Source: Candidatus Troglogloeales bacterium
Lineage (GTDB): Bacteria; Nitrospirota; Nitrospiria; SBBL01
Length of the DNA: 33,111 nt
NCBI GenBank assembly: GCA_005239745.1
Contig: SBBL01000095.1
Span: forward strand, 1 to 33,111
Reading direction: 5' to 3'
The position numbers were made by a program, and so were the translations under genes. A model generated the notes under the pieces. The model was not told where the DNA came from and did not search any database. It saw only the letters and a program-made list of their open reading frames with translations. Each line of letters begins with the position of its first letter. The first letter of the stretch is position 1. Shown here one piece after another: positions 26,201 to 33,111 of this stretch.

Positions 26201-27111
26201 TAGGTAAATGCGGCAGAGAGTGTGCCCATCTCCAGAGTCTGTTCTGTCGGTAGCGACGACGGACGAAGGTGGGCAACAGAAAACCGTCCTTCAGCCCGTG
26301 GGTCCGTCAGTGGCCCCGTAATCGTGCCAGTCGCTTGCACCTCTCCGGCGAGAGGTCTCATTGAAGCGGGCATGACTGATAATGGAAGCATTGCAAGAGG
26401 AACCGACAGTCTTGTTCGAAGGTGCAGGGATGCTTTCTCGTATTGTCCTTTCACGGAAAGCTCGGCGCGGCCTGACGGGGTGGGTGGGAGTTGCAAGGAA
26501 GCCGACGGTATCTCAATGCGATCGGGTGAAAGTATTAGATTAGCCTTCCACCTATCAAGCCGATGACGAACGTCATTTAGCCCAAGGGTACCGGTTTTGC
26601 CGTTTATATCAACCGTAAAATGCCGTTTTTCTTGTGAAACTATTTTTGCATTGAGATGTGGCAGTAAAAGGCTCAGCTCCGATGCCTCATAAATAACGGT
26701 TCCCTCATGGATAGAAAGGGTACGCAACTGCACGGCTCCCTTGGGCATGCTTTTCGCTAAACGTACCGCTTCCGTCAGTTTAAGGAAGGGGGCATTTAGT
26801 ATCATCCGTTGAATAACAATCGTGCCGTCAAGAAGCGATGACGGGTGGATAAAGATCCAAGCGCTGTCGGCCTTTATCTCAAGCGGGGCAGGAGCTTCAG
26901 ATCGTATCCCCCCGACAAATATAGCAGGGGGAAAGAGATGAGGTTGCAGATAATCAATGTCAACGTGGACTTGTTGTCCCGTCTGTTGGGTAATAACGCG
27001 TTCCAGGGCCCTCTCTGCAAGCCCTTTTCCATATTGGAGCGACCATTGAAGTAGGGGGACAATCAGGAAAAGGAGTACCGCAATGATCCAGCGCTTTGAC
27101 CTTGCCCACAC
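23242..27111 (-). CDS. tamB: TamB-like translocation/assembly module protein
   Basis: The 1289-aa protein has one N-terminal membrane anchor (IIAVLLFLIVPLLQWSL), a very long region of repeated beta strands, and a C-terminal TamB (DUF490) domain with 'LNRLDLGLTSIPPLNDDTDILALLAFG' features and a terminal Arg/Phe-rich strand. TamB/AsmA-like proteins form hydrophobic grooves spanning the periplasm and move phospholipids to, or help assemble proteins in, the outer membrane with an Omp85 partner. That partner gene follows directly with overlapping stop and start. Size matches E. coli TamB (about 1260). It starts 15 bases after the DUF1844 gene. Confidence 0.92.
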   Translation of the reverse strand: MWARSKRWIIAVLLFLIVPLLQWSLQYGKGLAERALERVITQQTGQQVHVDIDYLQPHLFPPAIFVGGIRSEAPAPLEIKADSAWIFIHPSSLLDGTIVIQRMILNAPFLKLTEAVRLAKSMPKGAVQLRTLSIHEGTVIYEASELSLLLPHLNAKIVSQEKRHFTVDINGKTGTLGLNDVRHRLDRWKANLILSPDRIEIPSASLQLPPTPSGRAELSVKGQYEKASLHLRTRLSVPLAMLPLSVMPASMRPLAGEVQATGTITGPLTDPRAEGRFSVAHLRPSSLPTEQTLEMGTLSAAFTYQRKRGRVHDLSGSLFSGSVTGEIEGDMADRSYKLALQYQRLPVGRLQPYLFNVEADPRLTGILISGDVILSGKQGPPQRGSGHLLVQKEITNTTKNIAPGQKAMKWIRLLEGARVKWGWADNRLTLRGGAAQFSGGVSNFNGHWDRKTGLSLTLSAHGEIAPVANVQNIPLTGQGRLDGTLSGNLSSPHFSGRASLADGRLRDQPYQTVSSHIDYQNRHMTLKQGTAVIPSPQRRPTTAQWSGTVTFRKGLNFDINGHVTHANLHEVLRFFGKPLPLYAATTGTIRARGTPASFSITGPVTAEAGSLYGEPFDRGQLNLTVTRKHVMLDDVVLTRGRSRLKGNVTITYREGYQVFAQGMQAPLSDIAFLTSRLPKGMGIAGEATFTVSGKGGWRSPALSVQAAVKGLQWTYLSRVVDEGDGTIDAHWQNRRVTAVATFPRLSFDGKVDTPTPYPFSLRGHLAEVRVDPFFKTLKGIGDTDLSVTGSFEAEGNVAQAAKSDLLSRLTTVSGRIAGYPFRNDGAVVIRAKKGVVSIDQAAFHGDNTKLIVTGNLTPLSRWNLFVHGEADMALARLLSKKVTAGQGTATVDVRLSDQWAKPTVTGEVEIKNSSLGIAGFKRLLHIERFSAFFDNQQVMVETLDGRMGTGRVHVHGKADLTGLIPERAHFTIQLTDVQVEPFPKLPATIGGQLTFDGDPEKKVLAGDLAIRRAIYENRVNLKTLITRLRKREPIIKESPMFENLPIAETELNIRLTGDIGIKNNVARVSLESDLTIRGTFRRPLLVGRLTLQKGSFRFQNNDFKITRGAIEFLNSSAIEPVFDVQATTRVRSSTQRYDVQLALTGVLNRLDLGLTSIPPLNDDTDILALLAFGQTTSELAESRGGEAGSGTLALVASEFLEAPIQKLTRLDRIQISPHTTEDASVGARLTVEKRLLDDRMLVTYSVPTDASGAYIIRTLYDINEHLSLVGERDENGQIGGDVRFRLEFR

Positions 27112-27126
27112 GCGGGACCTCCTACA

Positions 27127-27549
27127 CTAGTGGATAGCGCGGGTCTTTTCTGCGTCAAGATATTGCACGCGTACCGTATAAAGAATCTGTGAAAAGAGAT
27201 CTTCCTCTTCTTTTGTTAAATTGCCCTTTGTTTTCTCTTGCAAGAGGCCGATTAAGTCAATCGTTTGCCGTGCCAATGGCAGATTGACGGATCTCGTCCC
27301 GGTTTCAGGACGGACATCCACCCCCAGGTGCACCAGCGCGGACGTTGCCAGTGATAGTACAAAAGAAGAAAAATTGACGGGTAATGACGAGTCGGTTGAT
27401 GGCGGCGGCTCTTGTAGAGGCGTCCCCGGGGGGGTGTCAAATGGGGTAGACGGGGTAGATGCCGTAGACGCCGAGGATGCCGGCGACCCCGCTTCTTGAC
27501 CCAGATTCAACCGGCGATCCCGAACCTCAAACGCTTGTTCCTCAGCCAT
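27127..27549 (-). CDS. DUF1844 domain protein
   Basis: About 140 residues: an N-terminal 'EEQAFEVRDRR' typical of the family, a Ser/Thr/Pro-rich linker (about 15-60), and the DUF1844 core 'FSSFVLSLATSALVHLG...RQTIDLIGLLQEKTKGNLTKEEEDLF'. The function of the family is unknown. It often lies near envelope or housekeeping genes. I chose the ATG at 27549 because it gives the family N-terminus and has a G-rich sequence before it; an ATG five codons upstream (27564) is also possible. It probably heads a three-gene unit with tamB and the Omp85 gene. Confidence 0.85.
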   Translation of the reverse strand: MAEEQAFEVRDRRLNLGQEAGSPASSASTASTPSTPFDTPPGTPLQEPPPSTDSSLPVNFSSFVLSLATSALVHLGVDVRPETGTRSVNLPLARQTIDLIGLLQEKTKGNLTKEEEDLFSQILYTVRVQYLDAEKTRAIH

Positions 27550-27646
27550 TACCGCCCCCACCATAATATAGTTTCCCCACCGTCATTACTAACAAAATAT
27601 CTTCATAACGGTCAATCCTGTGCGCCATGCTTCTTCCTGTTCCGGT

Positions 27647-27698
27647 GCCGTTGTAGCCCGATTTTCCCTTAGCAGGGGCAACGGCGCCGCCGTGCCCC
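27647..27698 (-). promoter_or_regulatory. Overlapping alternative hairpins between priA and the DUF1844 gene
   Basis: The segment CAACGGC (27679-27685) can pair either with GCCGTTG (27647-27653) or, as part of GGGGCAACGGC (27675-27685), with GCCGTGCCCC (27689-27698). The two foldings exclude each other, an arrangement seen in attenuators. No uracil run follows on the minus strand, so it is not a standard intrinsic terminator. It may terminate the priA transcript or tune expression of the downstream genes; this is speculative. Confidence 0.3.
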
Positions 27699-27708
27699 CA
27701 CCAAGGCT

Positions 27709-29898
27709 CTATACGAAGTTCTGAGGATTGATATGCACCTCTACTACAACCCCCCGACGCTCAGTCCAACGCTTCATGGCCTGCGCGACTGTCGCCATCA
27801 TCACCCGCCGCGTCTGCCCCTTGAGAAGGATCTGATAACGGTAGAAGCCGCGCAAGCGCGTCAAGGGCGCCGGTACCGGCCCTAAGAGAGCGATGCCTTT
27901 CATGGCCTCTTTTATATAAAGGCCCAGACGTTTGGCCTGGGTAATCACTAAATCCTCGTTCTGATGGCGCAGAACAATCAATATCAACTGAAGAAGCGGA
28001 GGATAACGACCTTCCTCGCGCAGCTTTATCTCGCGTTCATAGAACTCAACATAGTTCTGACGTAAGGCTGCCTGAATATTCTCATTCTGAGGCTGAAAGG
28101 TTTGGATAATGGCCTCTCCCGGTTCTTCTCCGCGTCCGGCGCGACCCGTGACCTGTGTGAGTACCTGAAACATCCGTTCAGACGCGCGGAAATCAGGGAA
28201 GGCAAGCGACAGGTCCGCACACAAAACACCGACCAGTGTCACACCAGGGAAGTCATGCCCTTTTGCAATCATCTGTGTCCCAACTAAAATATCAATCTCT
28301 CCCGCGGCCATCTGCATCAGCAGCGTCTGTTGCTTATCCGTGCCCTGTACCGCATCCCGGTCCATTCGGGCAACACGCGCCGTCGGAAAAAGGGTTTTGA
28401 CCACTTCCTCTACCTGCTCCGTTCCAAGCCCCAGCGGCATCAGACGTATACCGGAACACTTGGGGCATTGGGTGGGAGGAACCACTTGAAACCCGCAATA
28501 ATGACACCCAAGATAGGTGCCACGCCGGTGGTAAGTTAGAGAAACACTGCATTGTACGCATAGGGGGAGGTACCCACAGTCGCCACATACCAGGGACGGT
28601 GAAAAGCCCCGGCGATTGATAAATAGAATGATTTGTTTGCCAAGCTCGAGCCGATTTTTAATCGCCTCCACCAGATGACAGGTAAAATAGGGCTGTACCC
28701 AATCCTCTTTTTTGCGAAGGTCAACCAGGTGTATTTTGGGAAGAGGTCGCGCATCCACGCGCGTAGGGAGAGAAAGGAGGCGATACTTCCCCTTTTTCAC
28801 GTTATGGAACGATTCAAACGACGGTGTGGCCGAGCCCAAAACGGCCACGGCGCCCGATGCCCGCGCAAGTACCAACGCCGCATCTCTTGCGTGATAATAC
28901 AATCGCTCCTCTTGGGCATACGAACCCTCGTGCTCTTCGTCCACAATAATCACGCCCAGGTTGGATATCGGCGAAAAGAGCGCCGAGCGAACACCGATAA
29001 CCAGTCTTGCCGACCGGGCATGCACGCGCCACCACGCATCGTTCCTGGCCCAATCTGACAGGCCGCTATGGAACAGGGCGATGGTATCCCTAAACTGCGC
29101 GTAAAACCGTGCGACGATCTGAGGCGTGAGCGCGATCTCCGGAAGTAACAGCATCGCTCCTCGTCCCTGTTCCAGGGCAGAGGCAATCACCGCGAGATAG
29201 ACCTCCGTTTTCCCGCTCCCCGTGACACCATGCAGCAGGAACGGGGCAAACGTCTGCAGCTTGAGCGCCTGATTAATTTCATCGGCCGCACTTTGTTGTT
29301 GCGGGTTAAGAACGGGTATCTTTTTTTGAACGCTCTCCGCCATCTTGATATAGGGCAAGAGCGCGCCTGGGGCGGGTTTGCGCTGCTTGCGCCATTTAAC
29401 CTCCCATCGCTCTTCTATAAATCCCTGTTGCCTCATGGCAGAAAGTGTACGGGGTGAGACACCCATTTTTTTCAGGGCTTGTTTCAGCAGGGGCTTTTTC
29501 CTTAAGGCAGACGCTAGAGACAAACCGGCCCCTATGTGGTCGGCTTCAGCTCCCAGCGGGGTCAGATGATAAAAGGAGCGGACTACCGGTTTTTGGTGAG
29601 GGCAGCCTACGGAAAGGACTGGCCCCAAGGCCTGTCCATAGTAATCGGCAAGCCACACAAAAAAGGTAAAACGTTCAGGAGTAAAAAGGGAAACCTCATC
29701 AATAAGAGAAAGCACCGGCTTGGTAATGGCCACGTCCGGCCTTGCAATATTTCGGACAAAAAAGGCGATACATTGCCGTCTCCCAAAGGGCACCAATACG
29801 CGCATCCCCGGTGTTAGGGGCGCCCCCAGATGGTCGGGTAGATGGTAATGGAACGCCCCGGCAACCTCCGGGATCACCACTTCAACAAAGTGCATCAT
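27709..29898 (-). CDS. priA: Primosomal replication restart helicase PriA
   Basis: PriA recognises stalled forks and reloads the replicative helicase. The 729-aa protein has the N-terminal 3'-DNA-binding domain (about 1-105, starting HFVEVVIPEVAGAFHYHLP), a winged-helix region, and superfamily 2 helicase motifs: Walker A GVTGSGKT (224-231), DEEH (320-323) and GSATPS (355-360). A zinc-binding insert has eight Cys between 438 and 481 (CGDCGYLPLCVQC...CHYCG...CPKC). The helicase motif 'GTQMIAKGHDFPGVTLV' is intact. MM at the N-terminus leaves a one-codon start ambiguity. It is divergent from the leuS remnant, 77 bases away. Confidence 0.97.
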   Translation of the reverse strand: MMHFVEVVIPEVAGAFHYHLPDHLGAPLTPGMRVLVPFGRRQCIAFFVRNIARPDVAITKPVLSLIDEVSLFTPERFTFFVWLADYYGQALGPVLSVGCPHQKPVVRSFYHLTPLGAEADHIGAGLSLASALRKKPLLKQALKKMGVSPRTLSAMRQQGFIEERWEVKWRKQRKPAPGALLPYIKMAESVQKKIPVLNPQQQSAADEINQALKLQTFAPFLLHGVTGSGKTEVYLAVIASALEQGRGAMLLLPEIALTPQIVARFYAQFRDTIALFHSGLSDWARNDAWWRVHARSARLVIGVRSALFSPISNLGVIIVDEEHEGSYAQEERLYYHARDAALVLARASGAVAVLGSATPSFESFHNVKKGKYRLLSLPTRVDARPLPKIHLVDLRKKEDWVQPYFTCHLVEAIKNRLELGKQIILFINRRGFSPSLVCGDCGYLPLCVQCSVSLTYHRRGTYLGCHYCGFQVVPPTQCPKCSGIRLMPLGLGTEQVEEVVKTLFPTARVARMDRDAVQGTDKQQTLLMQMAAGEIDILVGTQMIAKGHDFPGVTLVGVLCADLSLAFPDFRASERMFQVLTQVTGRAGRGEEPGEAIIQTFQPQNENIQAALRQNYVEFYEREIKLREEGRYPPLLQLILIVLRHQNEDLVITQAKRLGLYIKEAMKGIALLGPVPAPLTRLRGFYRYQILLKGQTRRVMMATVAQAMKRWTERRGVVVEVHINPQNFV

Positions 29899-29975
29899 TC
29901 GCGGCCGCGCGTCCTTCCTATGGTCTTGTCGTGGAAATAGGGCATGTGATAGGTTCAGCCGAGTGAGGGTTGAGA

Positions 29976-30132
29976 ATGGCGTCAGGGTATCACTTTAAGG
30001 AAGTTGAGACAACGTGGCAGCGCTATTGGCGGCGTGATTGCCCGGTCCAAACGGATGCGTGGGTTGGCCGTTTTGCATCCAGATAAAAAGAGCATTGTGG
30101 TTGGTGGAGGGCTGGTTAACTTTGTTATATAA
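29976..30132 (+). pseudogene. leuS: leuS remnant: first and last codons only
   Basis: From ATG 29976 the frame reads MASGYHFKEVETTWQRYW and on to VQTDA, matching the N-terminus of leucyl-tRNA synthetase, then stops at 30084-30086. In another frame the sequence reads VLHPDKKSIVVGGGLVNFVI and ends at TAA 30130-30132, matching the LeuS C-terminus (…KKVIVVPGKLVNIVV). Roughly 2.4 kb between them is absent and the two parts are out of frame. A GAGGG stands about 8 bases before the ATG. The remnant lies where leuS lies in the common leuS-lptE-holA operon. It could be a true deletion, with an active copy elsewhere, or an assembly collapse. Confidence 0.7.
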
Positions 30133-30613
30133 AAACCTGCCATCTATCATACTGTCTGCCTTTTTGCTCGCCGGTTGCACACATCGGTGGGCGCCACATT
30201 CCACCAAAAAAATTGGGGTGACGGTTGCTCCGCTCGAAAATGTAACGGCTGAACCACTCCTCAATCAACGCCTGGATGCCATCGTTGCGGAAGCGATGCT
30301 TAAAGGCGGATTTTCGTCAGAGGAGGCCGGTCGTACGGTGATTTCAGGTGTGTTAACCCGACTTACGGCTCTTCCTCTCGCCATTTCCCGCCTTGAAGGA
30401 GCACGTGAATATCGCGTACAGATCGGTGCAACGGTTACCATTAAGTCGGTAGGAAAAGAGCCCCTCACGCGGCACATCATAGGGGAAGCTGAGTATCTCG
30501 TCCGGCAAGAAAGTTTGGCCGATCGCTCAGCTAAAGATATGGCGATACAAGAGGCCGGCCAAGAGATTGCCGATCAAATGATAGCCATATTGCTGGGTGG
30601 GCCAACCCCATGA
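30122..30613 (+). CDS. lptE: LPS-assembly lipoprotein LptE
   Basis: LptE plugs the LptD barrel and helps deliver lipopolysaccharide to the outer leaflet. The precursor has a signal with lipobox LLAGC and about 145 mature residues, including 'GVTVAPLENVTAEPLLNQRLDAIVAEAM' and the C-terminal 'AIQEAGQEIADQMIAILL' helix usual in LptE. I chose TTG 30122 because it gives a normal-length signal (MLYKNLPSIILSAFLLAGC) and a GGAGGG lies 10 bases before it. The frame is open further upstream, but into the leuS remnant. It overlaps the leuS tail by 11 bases and holA by 4 bases, the standard operon order. Confidence 0.85.
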   Translation: MLYKNLPSIILSAFLLAGCTHRWAPHSTKKIGVTVAPLENVTAEPLLNQRLDAIVAEAMLKGGFSSEEAGRTVISGVLTRLTALPLAISRLEGAREYRVQIGATVTIKSVGKEPLTRHIIGEAEYLVRQESLADRSAKDMAIQEAGQEIADQMIAILLGGPTP

Positions 30614-31638
30614 CTTACCAGGAGGTGATGGATCGTCTTTCAAAAGGCGTGACCGCCCCGTGCTACCTTATTTGCGGAAACGAACCGCTCCTGACACAGC
30701 GATTGCTCAAGCAGTTGAAGTCAGTGATATTGGAGGCCGGCACCGCCGAATGGAATGAGGAGCATTTTTATGGAGAAAATGCCCGCCCTCAGGATATTGT
30801 CGTCTCGGCCCGTACGTTGCCGATGATGGCCCGCCGACGATTGGTCATTGTGTACAACGCAGATTTAATTGAAGATCCGGATGATGAAATGGTGGAGTAT
30901 GTCGGCCGTCCCGTCGAGACCACCGTCATGGTGTTGACCGCGGAAAAGGCGGACATGCGCAAACGTTTCTTTATCGCAATGAAAGACGTCACCCTCACGT
31001 GTTTACCGCTTCGTAGTTACGAGGTTATTGCGTGGATTGCCCAAGAAGGGCGTGGATGCGGAATGGACCTCCCGAAAGAGGTGTTGCAATTTCTCGCGGA
31101 ATATTTGGGCAATGATCGCCTTTTGATCCACCAAGAACTTGATAAGCTGGCGCTTCGGTTTTCTCAAGCACATCCTATCCCATCCGATATTACCCTTGCG
31201 TCTGTGAAGCAGATGGTTGGGCAAGGAAGGCATCACACTGTTTTTGAATTGATCCGGTGTCTTGGAGAGAAGGATATCCAAGGTGCCATGCGGCTGCTTG
31301 TTAAGCTGTATGCGGAAGGAGAGCCTCCCCTAAAGACGTTGTTTATGTTGACGAAGGAGTGGAGGATGATGGCGATGGCCAAGGAGGCGATCCGTGCCGG
31401 GCTATCTCCGTCGGACGTCGCCCAAAAAATTGGCCTGAAACCTTTTCTATTGAAACCGTTTTTCGAGCAGCTTAAAAAGTGGCGTGCGGAAGAGATCCGG
31501 CGGGCATTTGATCTTTCCCTGTCCGCTGATGCACAATTAAAGGGTGGGTGTCAAGCAGAGGCCTTTGTTTTGGAGATGCTTGTGCTTGATCTGTGTGGTA
31601 GAGTGGGGGACATGCCCTATACGGCCTCTGTCCACTAA
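30610..31638 (+). CDS. holA: DNA polymerase III subunit delta
   Basis: HolA is the clamp-loader subunit that opens the beta clamp. The 342-aa product shows the family N-terminus 'CYLICGNEPLLTQRLLKQLK', the 'RRLVIVYNADLIED' strand, the 'LAEYLGNDRLLIHQELDKLAL' region after the AAA-like domain and 'HHTVFELIRCLGEKDIQGAM', which are typical of HolA. There is no functional P-loop, as expected. The ATG overlaps the lptE stop (ATGA). No nadD follows, unlike in E. coli. Confidence 0.92.
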   Translation: MTYQEVMDRLSKGVTAPCYLICGNEPLLTQRLLKQLKSVILEAGTAEWNEEHFYGENARPQDIVVSARTLPMMARRRLVIVYNADLIEDPDDEMVEYVGRPVETTVMVLTAEKADMRKRFFIAMKDVTLTCLPLRSYEVIAWIAQEGRGCGMDLPKEVLQFLAEYLGNDRLLIHQELDKLALRFSQAHPIPSDITLASVKQMVGQGRHHTVFELIRCLGEKDIQGAMRLLVKLYAEGEPPLKTLFMLTKEWRMMAMAKEAIRAGLSPSDVAQKIGLKPFLLKPFFEQLKKWRAEEIRRAFDLSLSADAQLKGGCQAEAFVLEMLVLDLCGRVGDMPYTASVH

Positions 31639-31652
31639 ACAAGGAGGATGCT

Positions 31653-32303
31653 ATGAAAAGGAACGTGAATCGAAAAATGCTTTTAGCAGTTGCTTTAGGT
31701 CTTTTGTTCTCTGCCTGTACCACGGGGGAAAGCATTGTTAAGCCGAACTATAATTTTGGAAAGGTGCGTAAAATAGCGGTGGTTGAAGTTAATGCCCCCG
31801 CCTTAGGGGAAGGGTCACGCAACGCCATTGCCGATCAATTTAACTTTGAACTTTTGAAACGCGGTTTTGATGTAGTTGAACGAACACAAGTACAAAAACT
31901 GACAAGTGAAATAGATTTTCAAGCTTCCGACCTCACCCAAGACGCGGATCGGGCGCGTTTAGGGATGATTCTAAACGTTCCAGCAATTATGGTGGTGAAC
32001 GTTCCGGAAGTTGGCAGCAACTTAGCCATTACCGCAAAGATTGTTGAGCTTGAAACAGGCTCCTTGCTCTGGGTGGGCAATGGCACAAGCAAGATGAAAA
32101 ATGAAGCGCTGGCGCTAGGGGGTGCTGTTATCGGTGGCATCATCGGGGGGGTGGTTGGCCATCAAGGGGATCATGCGCAAGAGGGCGCGATCGGTGGGGC
32201 CGCGGCGGGTGCGGCGACCGGCTACCTTCTTCAACCCCACGAACTCGAAATTGCCAAAAAGGTTATCGTAAAAATCTGCGAGAATCTACCCACTGTCTTT
32301 TAA
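31653..32303 (+). CDS. CsgG-like lipoprotein with glycine-zipper C-terminus
   Basis: The 216-aa precursor starts with a signal ending in lipobox FSAC. The body resembles the CsgG/HfaB domain: 'KIAVVEVNAPALGEGSRNAIADQFNFELLKRGFDVVERTQV' followed by strands and 'AKIVELETGSLLWVGNG'. A Gly/Ala-rich stretch (about 155-190, GGAVIGGIIGGVVG and AIGGAAAGAATGYLL) forms a glycine zipper likely to enter a membrane. CsgG proper makes an outer-membrane secretion pore, but no curli genes are near, so function is unknown. AAGGAGG lies just before the ATG, 14 bases after holA. Confidence 0.8.
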   Translation: MKRNVNRKMLLAVALGLLFSACTTGESIVKPNYNFGKVRKIAVVEVNAPALGEGSRNAIADQFNFELLKRGFDVVERTQVQKLTSEIDFQASDLTQDADRARLGMILNVPAIMVVNVPEVGSNLAITAKIVELETGSLLWVGNGTSKMKNEALALGGAVIGGIIGGVVGHQGDHAQEGAIGGAAAGAATGYLLQPHELEIAKKVIVKICENLPTVF

Positions 32304-32340
32304 TGTCTGAGTTTTTGACGGGAGACATAACGGTGTCTTA

Positions 32341-32425
32341 GCCGAAGTGGCGGAACGGGTAGACGCAAGGGACTTAAAATCCCTCGCTCCCTAGGGGCGT
32401 GCCGGTTCAAGTCCGGCCTTCGGCA
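32341..32425 (+). tRNA. tRNA-Leu (anticodon UAA)
   Basis: The acceptor stem is GCCGAAG/CTTCGGC with discriminator A. The D arm contains GTGGCGGAACGGGTAGAC, and the anticodon stem AGGGA/TCCCT encloses loop CTTAAAA, so the anticodon is UAA and decodes UUA (and UUG). A long variable arm (CGCTCCCTAGGGGCG region) marks a class II tRNA. The T arm is GCCGGTTCAAGTCCGGC. Length is 85 bases and CCA is not encoded. Confidence 0.96.
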
Positions 32426-32530
32426 CAGGGATCAGACTTTTTCCTATTCGACGATTGAAACAGTCAAGAAAATCGCGTAGGAAATATCTGCAAGCATGGC
32501 GCCATCCATCCGATCCAGGCCGAGTGACAG

Positions 32531-33013
32531 ATGAATACTTCTCCTTTGTGGGAAAAAACAGAACCTATCAGTGGTGCCGGATTGCGGTTTGGTATTGTGG
32601 TTAGCCGGTACCACTCCGACATTACAGGCCGCCTGCTTAGCTCTGCGATACGCGTTCTCAAATCCGCCGATGTTTCCAATAAAGACATTGAGGTTGTCTA
32701 TGTGCCAGGAGCGTTTGAGATTCCCTATACGGCTAAGCAGATGGGGCGGCTCAGACGTTTTGACGCGGTCATCTGCCTAGGCGCAGTCATTAAGGGAGAA
32801 ACACCGCATTTTCACTATATCTGTTCGGTGGTTGCCCATGGCGTCGGGCAAGTTGCTCTGGAACTATCTCTACCTGTTATTTTTGGCGTCCTGACAACGA
32901 CAACGCTAGAAGAGGCGGTGGAGCGGGCGAAAGAAGACATGTCAAAAGGGGAAGAAGCGGCCAGGGCCGCCATTGAGATGGCGGCCCTGTACAAAAAACT
33001 CAAAGGGTCTTAA
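32531..33013 (+). CDS. ribH: 6,7-dimethyl-8-ribityllumazine synthase
   Basis: RibH condenses 5-amino-6-ribitylamino-uracil with 3,4-dihydroxy-2-butanone 4-phosphate, the penultimate riboflavin step. The 160-aa product has 'FGIVVSRYHSDITGRLL' at the substrate site, 'VYVPGAFEIPYTAKQM', 'AVICLGAVIKGETPHFHYI' with the catalytic His region, and 'PVIFGVLTTTTLEEAVERA'. The usual position after 'TPHF' is Asp or Glu; here it is His. Length is normal. No other rib gene is in the window. The stop codon's last base directly adjoins the repeat element. Confidence 0.95.
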   Translation: MNTSPLWEKTEPISGAGLRFGIVVSRYHSDITGRLLSSAIRVLKSADVSNKDIEVVYVPGAFEIPYTAKQMGRLRRFDAVICLGAVIKGETPHFHYICSVVAHGVGQVALELSLPVIFGVLTTTTLEEAVERAKEDMSKGEEAARAAIEMAALYKKLKGS

Positions 33014-33111
33014 GGGCACCTCTAAAAACCTACTGCGCGACCCAATTGCTGCGTTGCGCGGTGCTCGGAATCCTCATGTACATTGCGTACATTGCGGTTC
33101 CTGCGCTCCGT
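33014..33111. repeat. MITE-like repeat, copy 2 (runs off the window)
   Basis: It begins with terminal repeat GGGCACCTCTAAAAACC (33014-33030), the exact inverted complement of the right end of the copy at 544-716. It continues with CTGCGCGACCCAATTGCTGC and a hairpin region (GGAATCCTCATGTAC / GTACATTGCGGTTCC). The first base follows the ribH TAA immediately, so TAA may be the target site. The remaining part lies outside the window. Confidence 0.75.

Noticed and set aside
32304-32329. ATGTCT/AGACAT hairpin after the CsgG-like gene as a terminator
   Set aside because: The stem is only 6 bp with a 14-base loop and no T-run follows.
33038-33111. Direct GTACATTGC repeats at the right edge as a CRISPR or satellite array
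   Set aside because: Only two short copies, and they form the hairpin inside the MITE-like repeat; no spacer structure is present.

Overview
The window looks like chromosomal core sequence from a Gram-negative (diderm) bacterium with moderate GC. Outer-membrane machinery (LptE, an Omp85 protein, TamB), c-type cytochromes and a bc-type quinol oxidase subunit of the 'KAPWYFLGLQELLVYFDPW' kind argue for a respiring diderm outside the classical Proteobacteria. Nitrospirota or Methylomirabilota (NC10) would fit. This is an inference from gene content and sequence style, not a phylogenetic result.

Layout. Bases 1-950 are an accessory patch: the tail of a DUF2442-like gene, a small antitoxin gene, and a RelE/ParE toxin whose 3' end is replaced by a repeat element. 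From 731 to 2425 (minus) lies a respiratory cluster: a cytochrome b C-terminal-domain (subunit IV-like) gene, a 39-aa single-helix protein, a membrane-anchored cytochrome c, and a second small single-helix protein. From 2719 to 7906 (plus) runs a tight operon: ABC-F ATPase, ABC-2 permease, uvrC, pgsA. From 17205 down to 7983 (minus) is the cell-elongation operon mreB-mreC-mreD-mrdA-rodA, continuing into rng, a tandem-GAF protein and an orphan livM. A lipoprotein cytochrome c (minus) sits between mreB and ffh (plus). After ffh come a short inverted-repeat element, coaE and a TauE/SafE exporter (plus). From 29898 down to 20990 (minus) are priA, a DUF1844 gene, tamB and an Omp85 gene. The right end (plus) holds a leuS remnant, lptE, holA, a CsgG-like lipoprotein, tRNA-Leu(UAA) and ribH. 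The window closes inside a second copy of the repeat found at the left.

Functionally, the mre/mrd/rod genes build the lateral wall. TamB, the Omp85 protein and LptE serve outer-membrane assembly. uvrC, priA and holA serve DNA repair and replication, and ffh serves membrane targeting.

The most notable observations are decayed or mobile features. leuS, which precedes lptE-holA in many Gram-negative bacteria, survives only as its first ~28 and last ~19 codons, in different frames. A toxin gene is truncated at a MITE-like repeat. A 160-bp element has perfect 19-bp terminal inverted repeats and a TAA target duplication, and it shares a 12-nt core with the other repeat family. Several subunit genes are orphans (livM, a petD-like gene, an ABC-2 permease next to an ABC-F gene). 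I see no clearly novel defence or biosynthetic system, no CRISPR array, no rRNA and no complete transposase gene.
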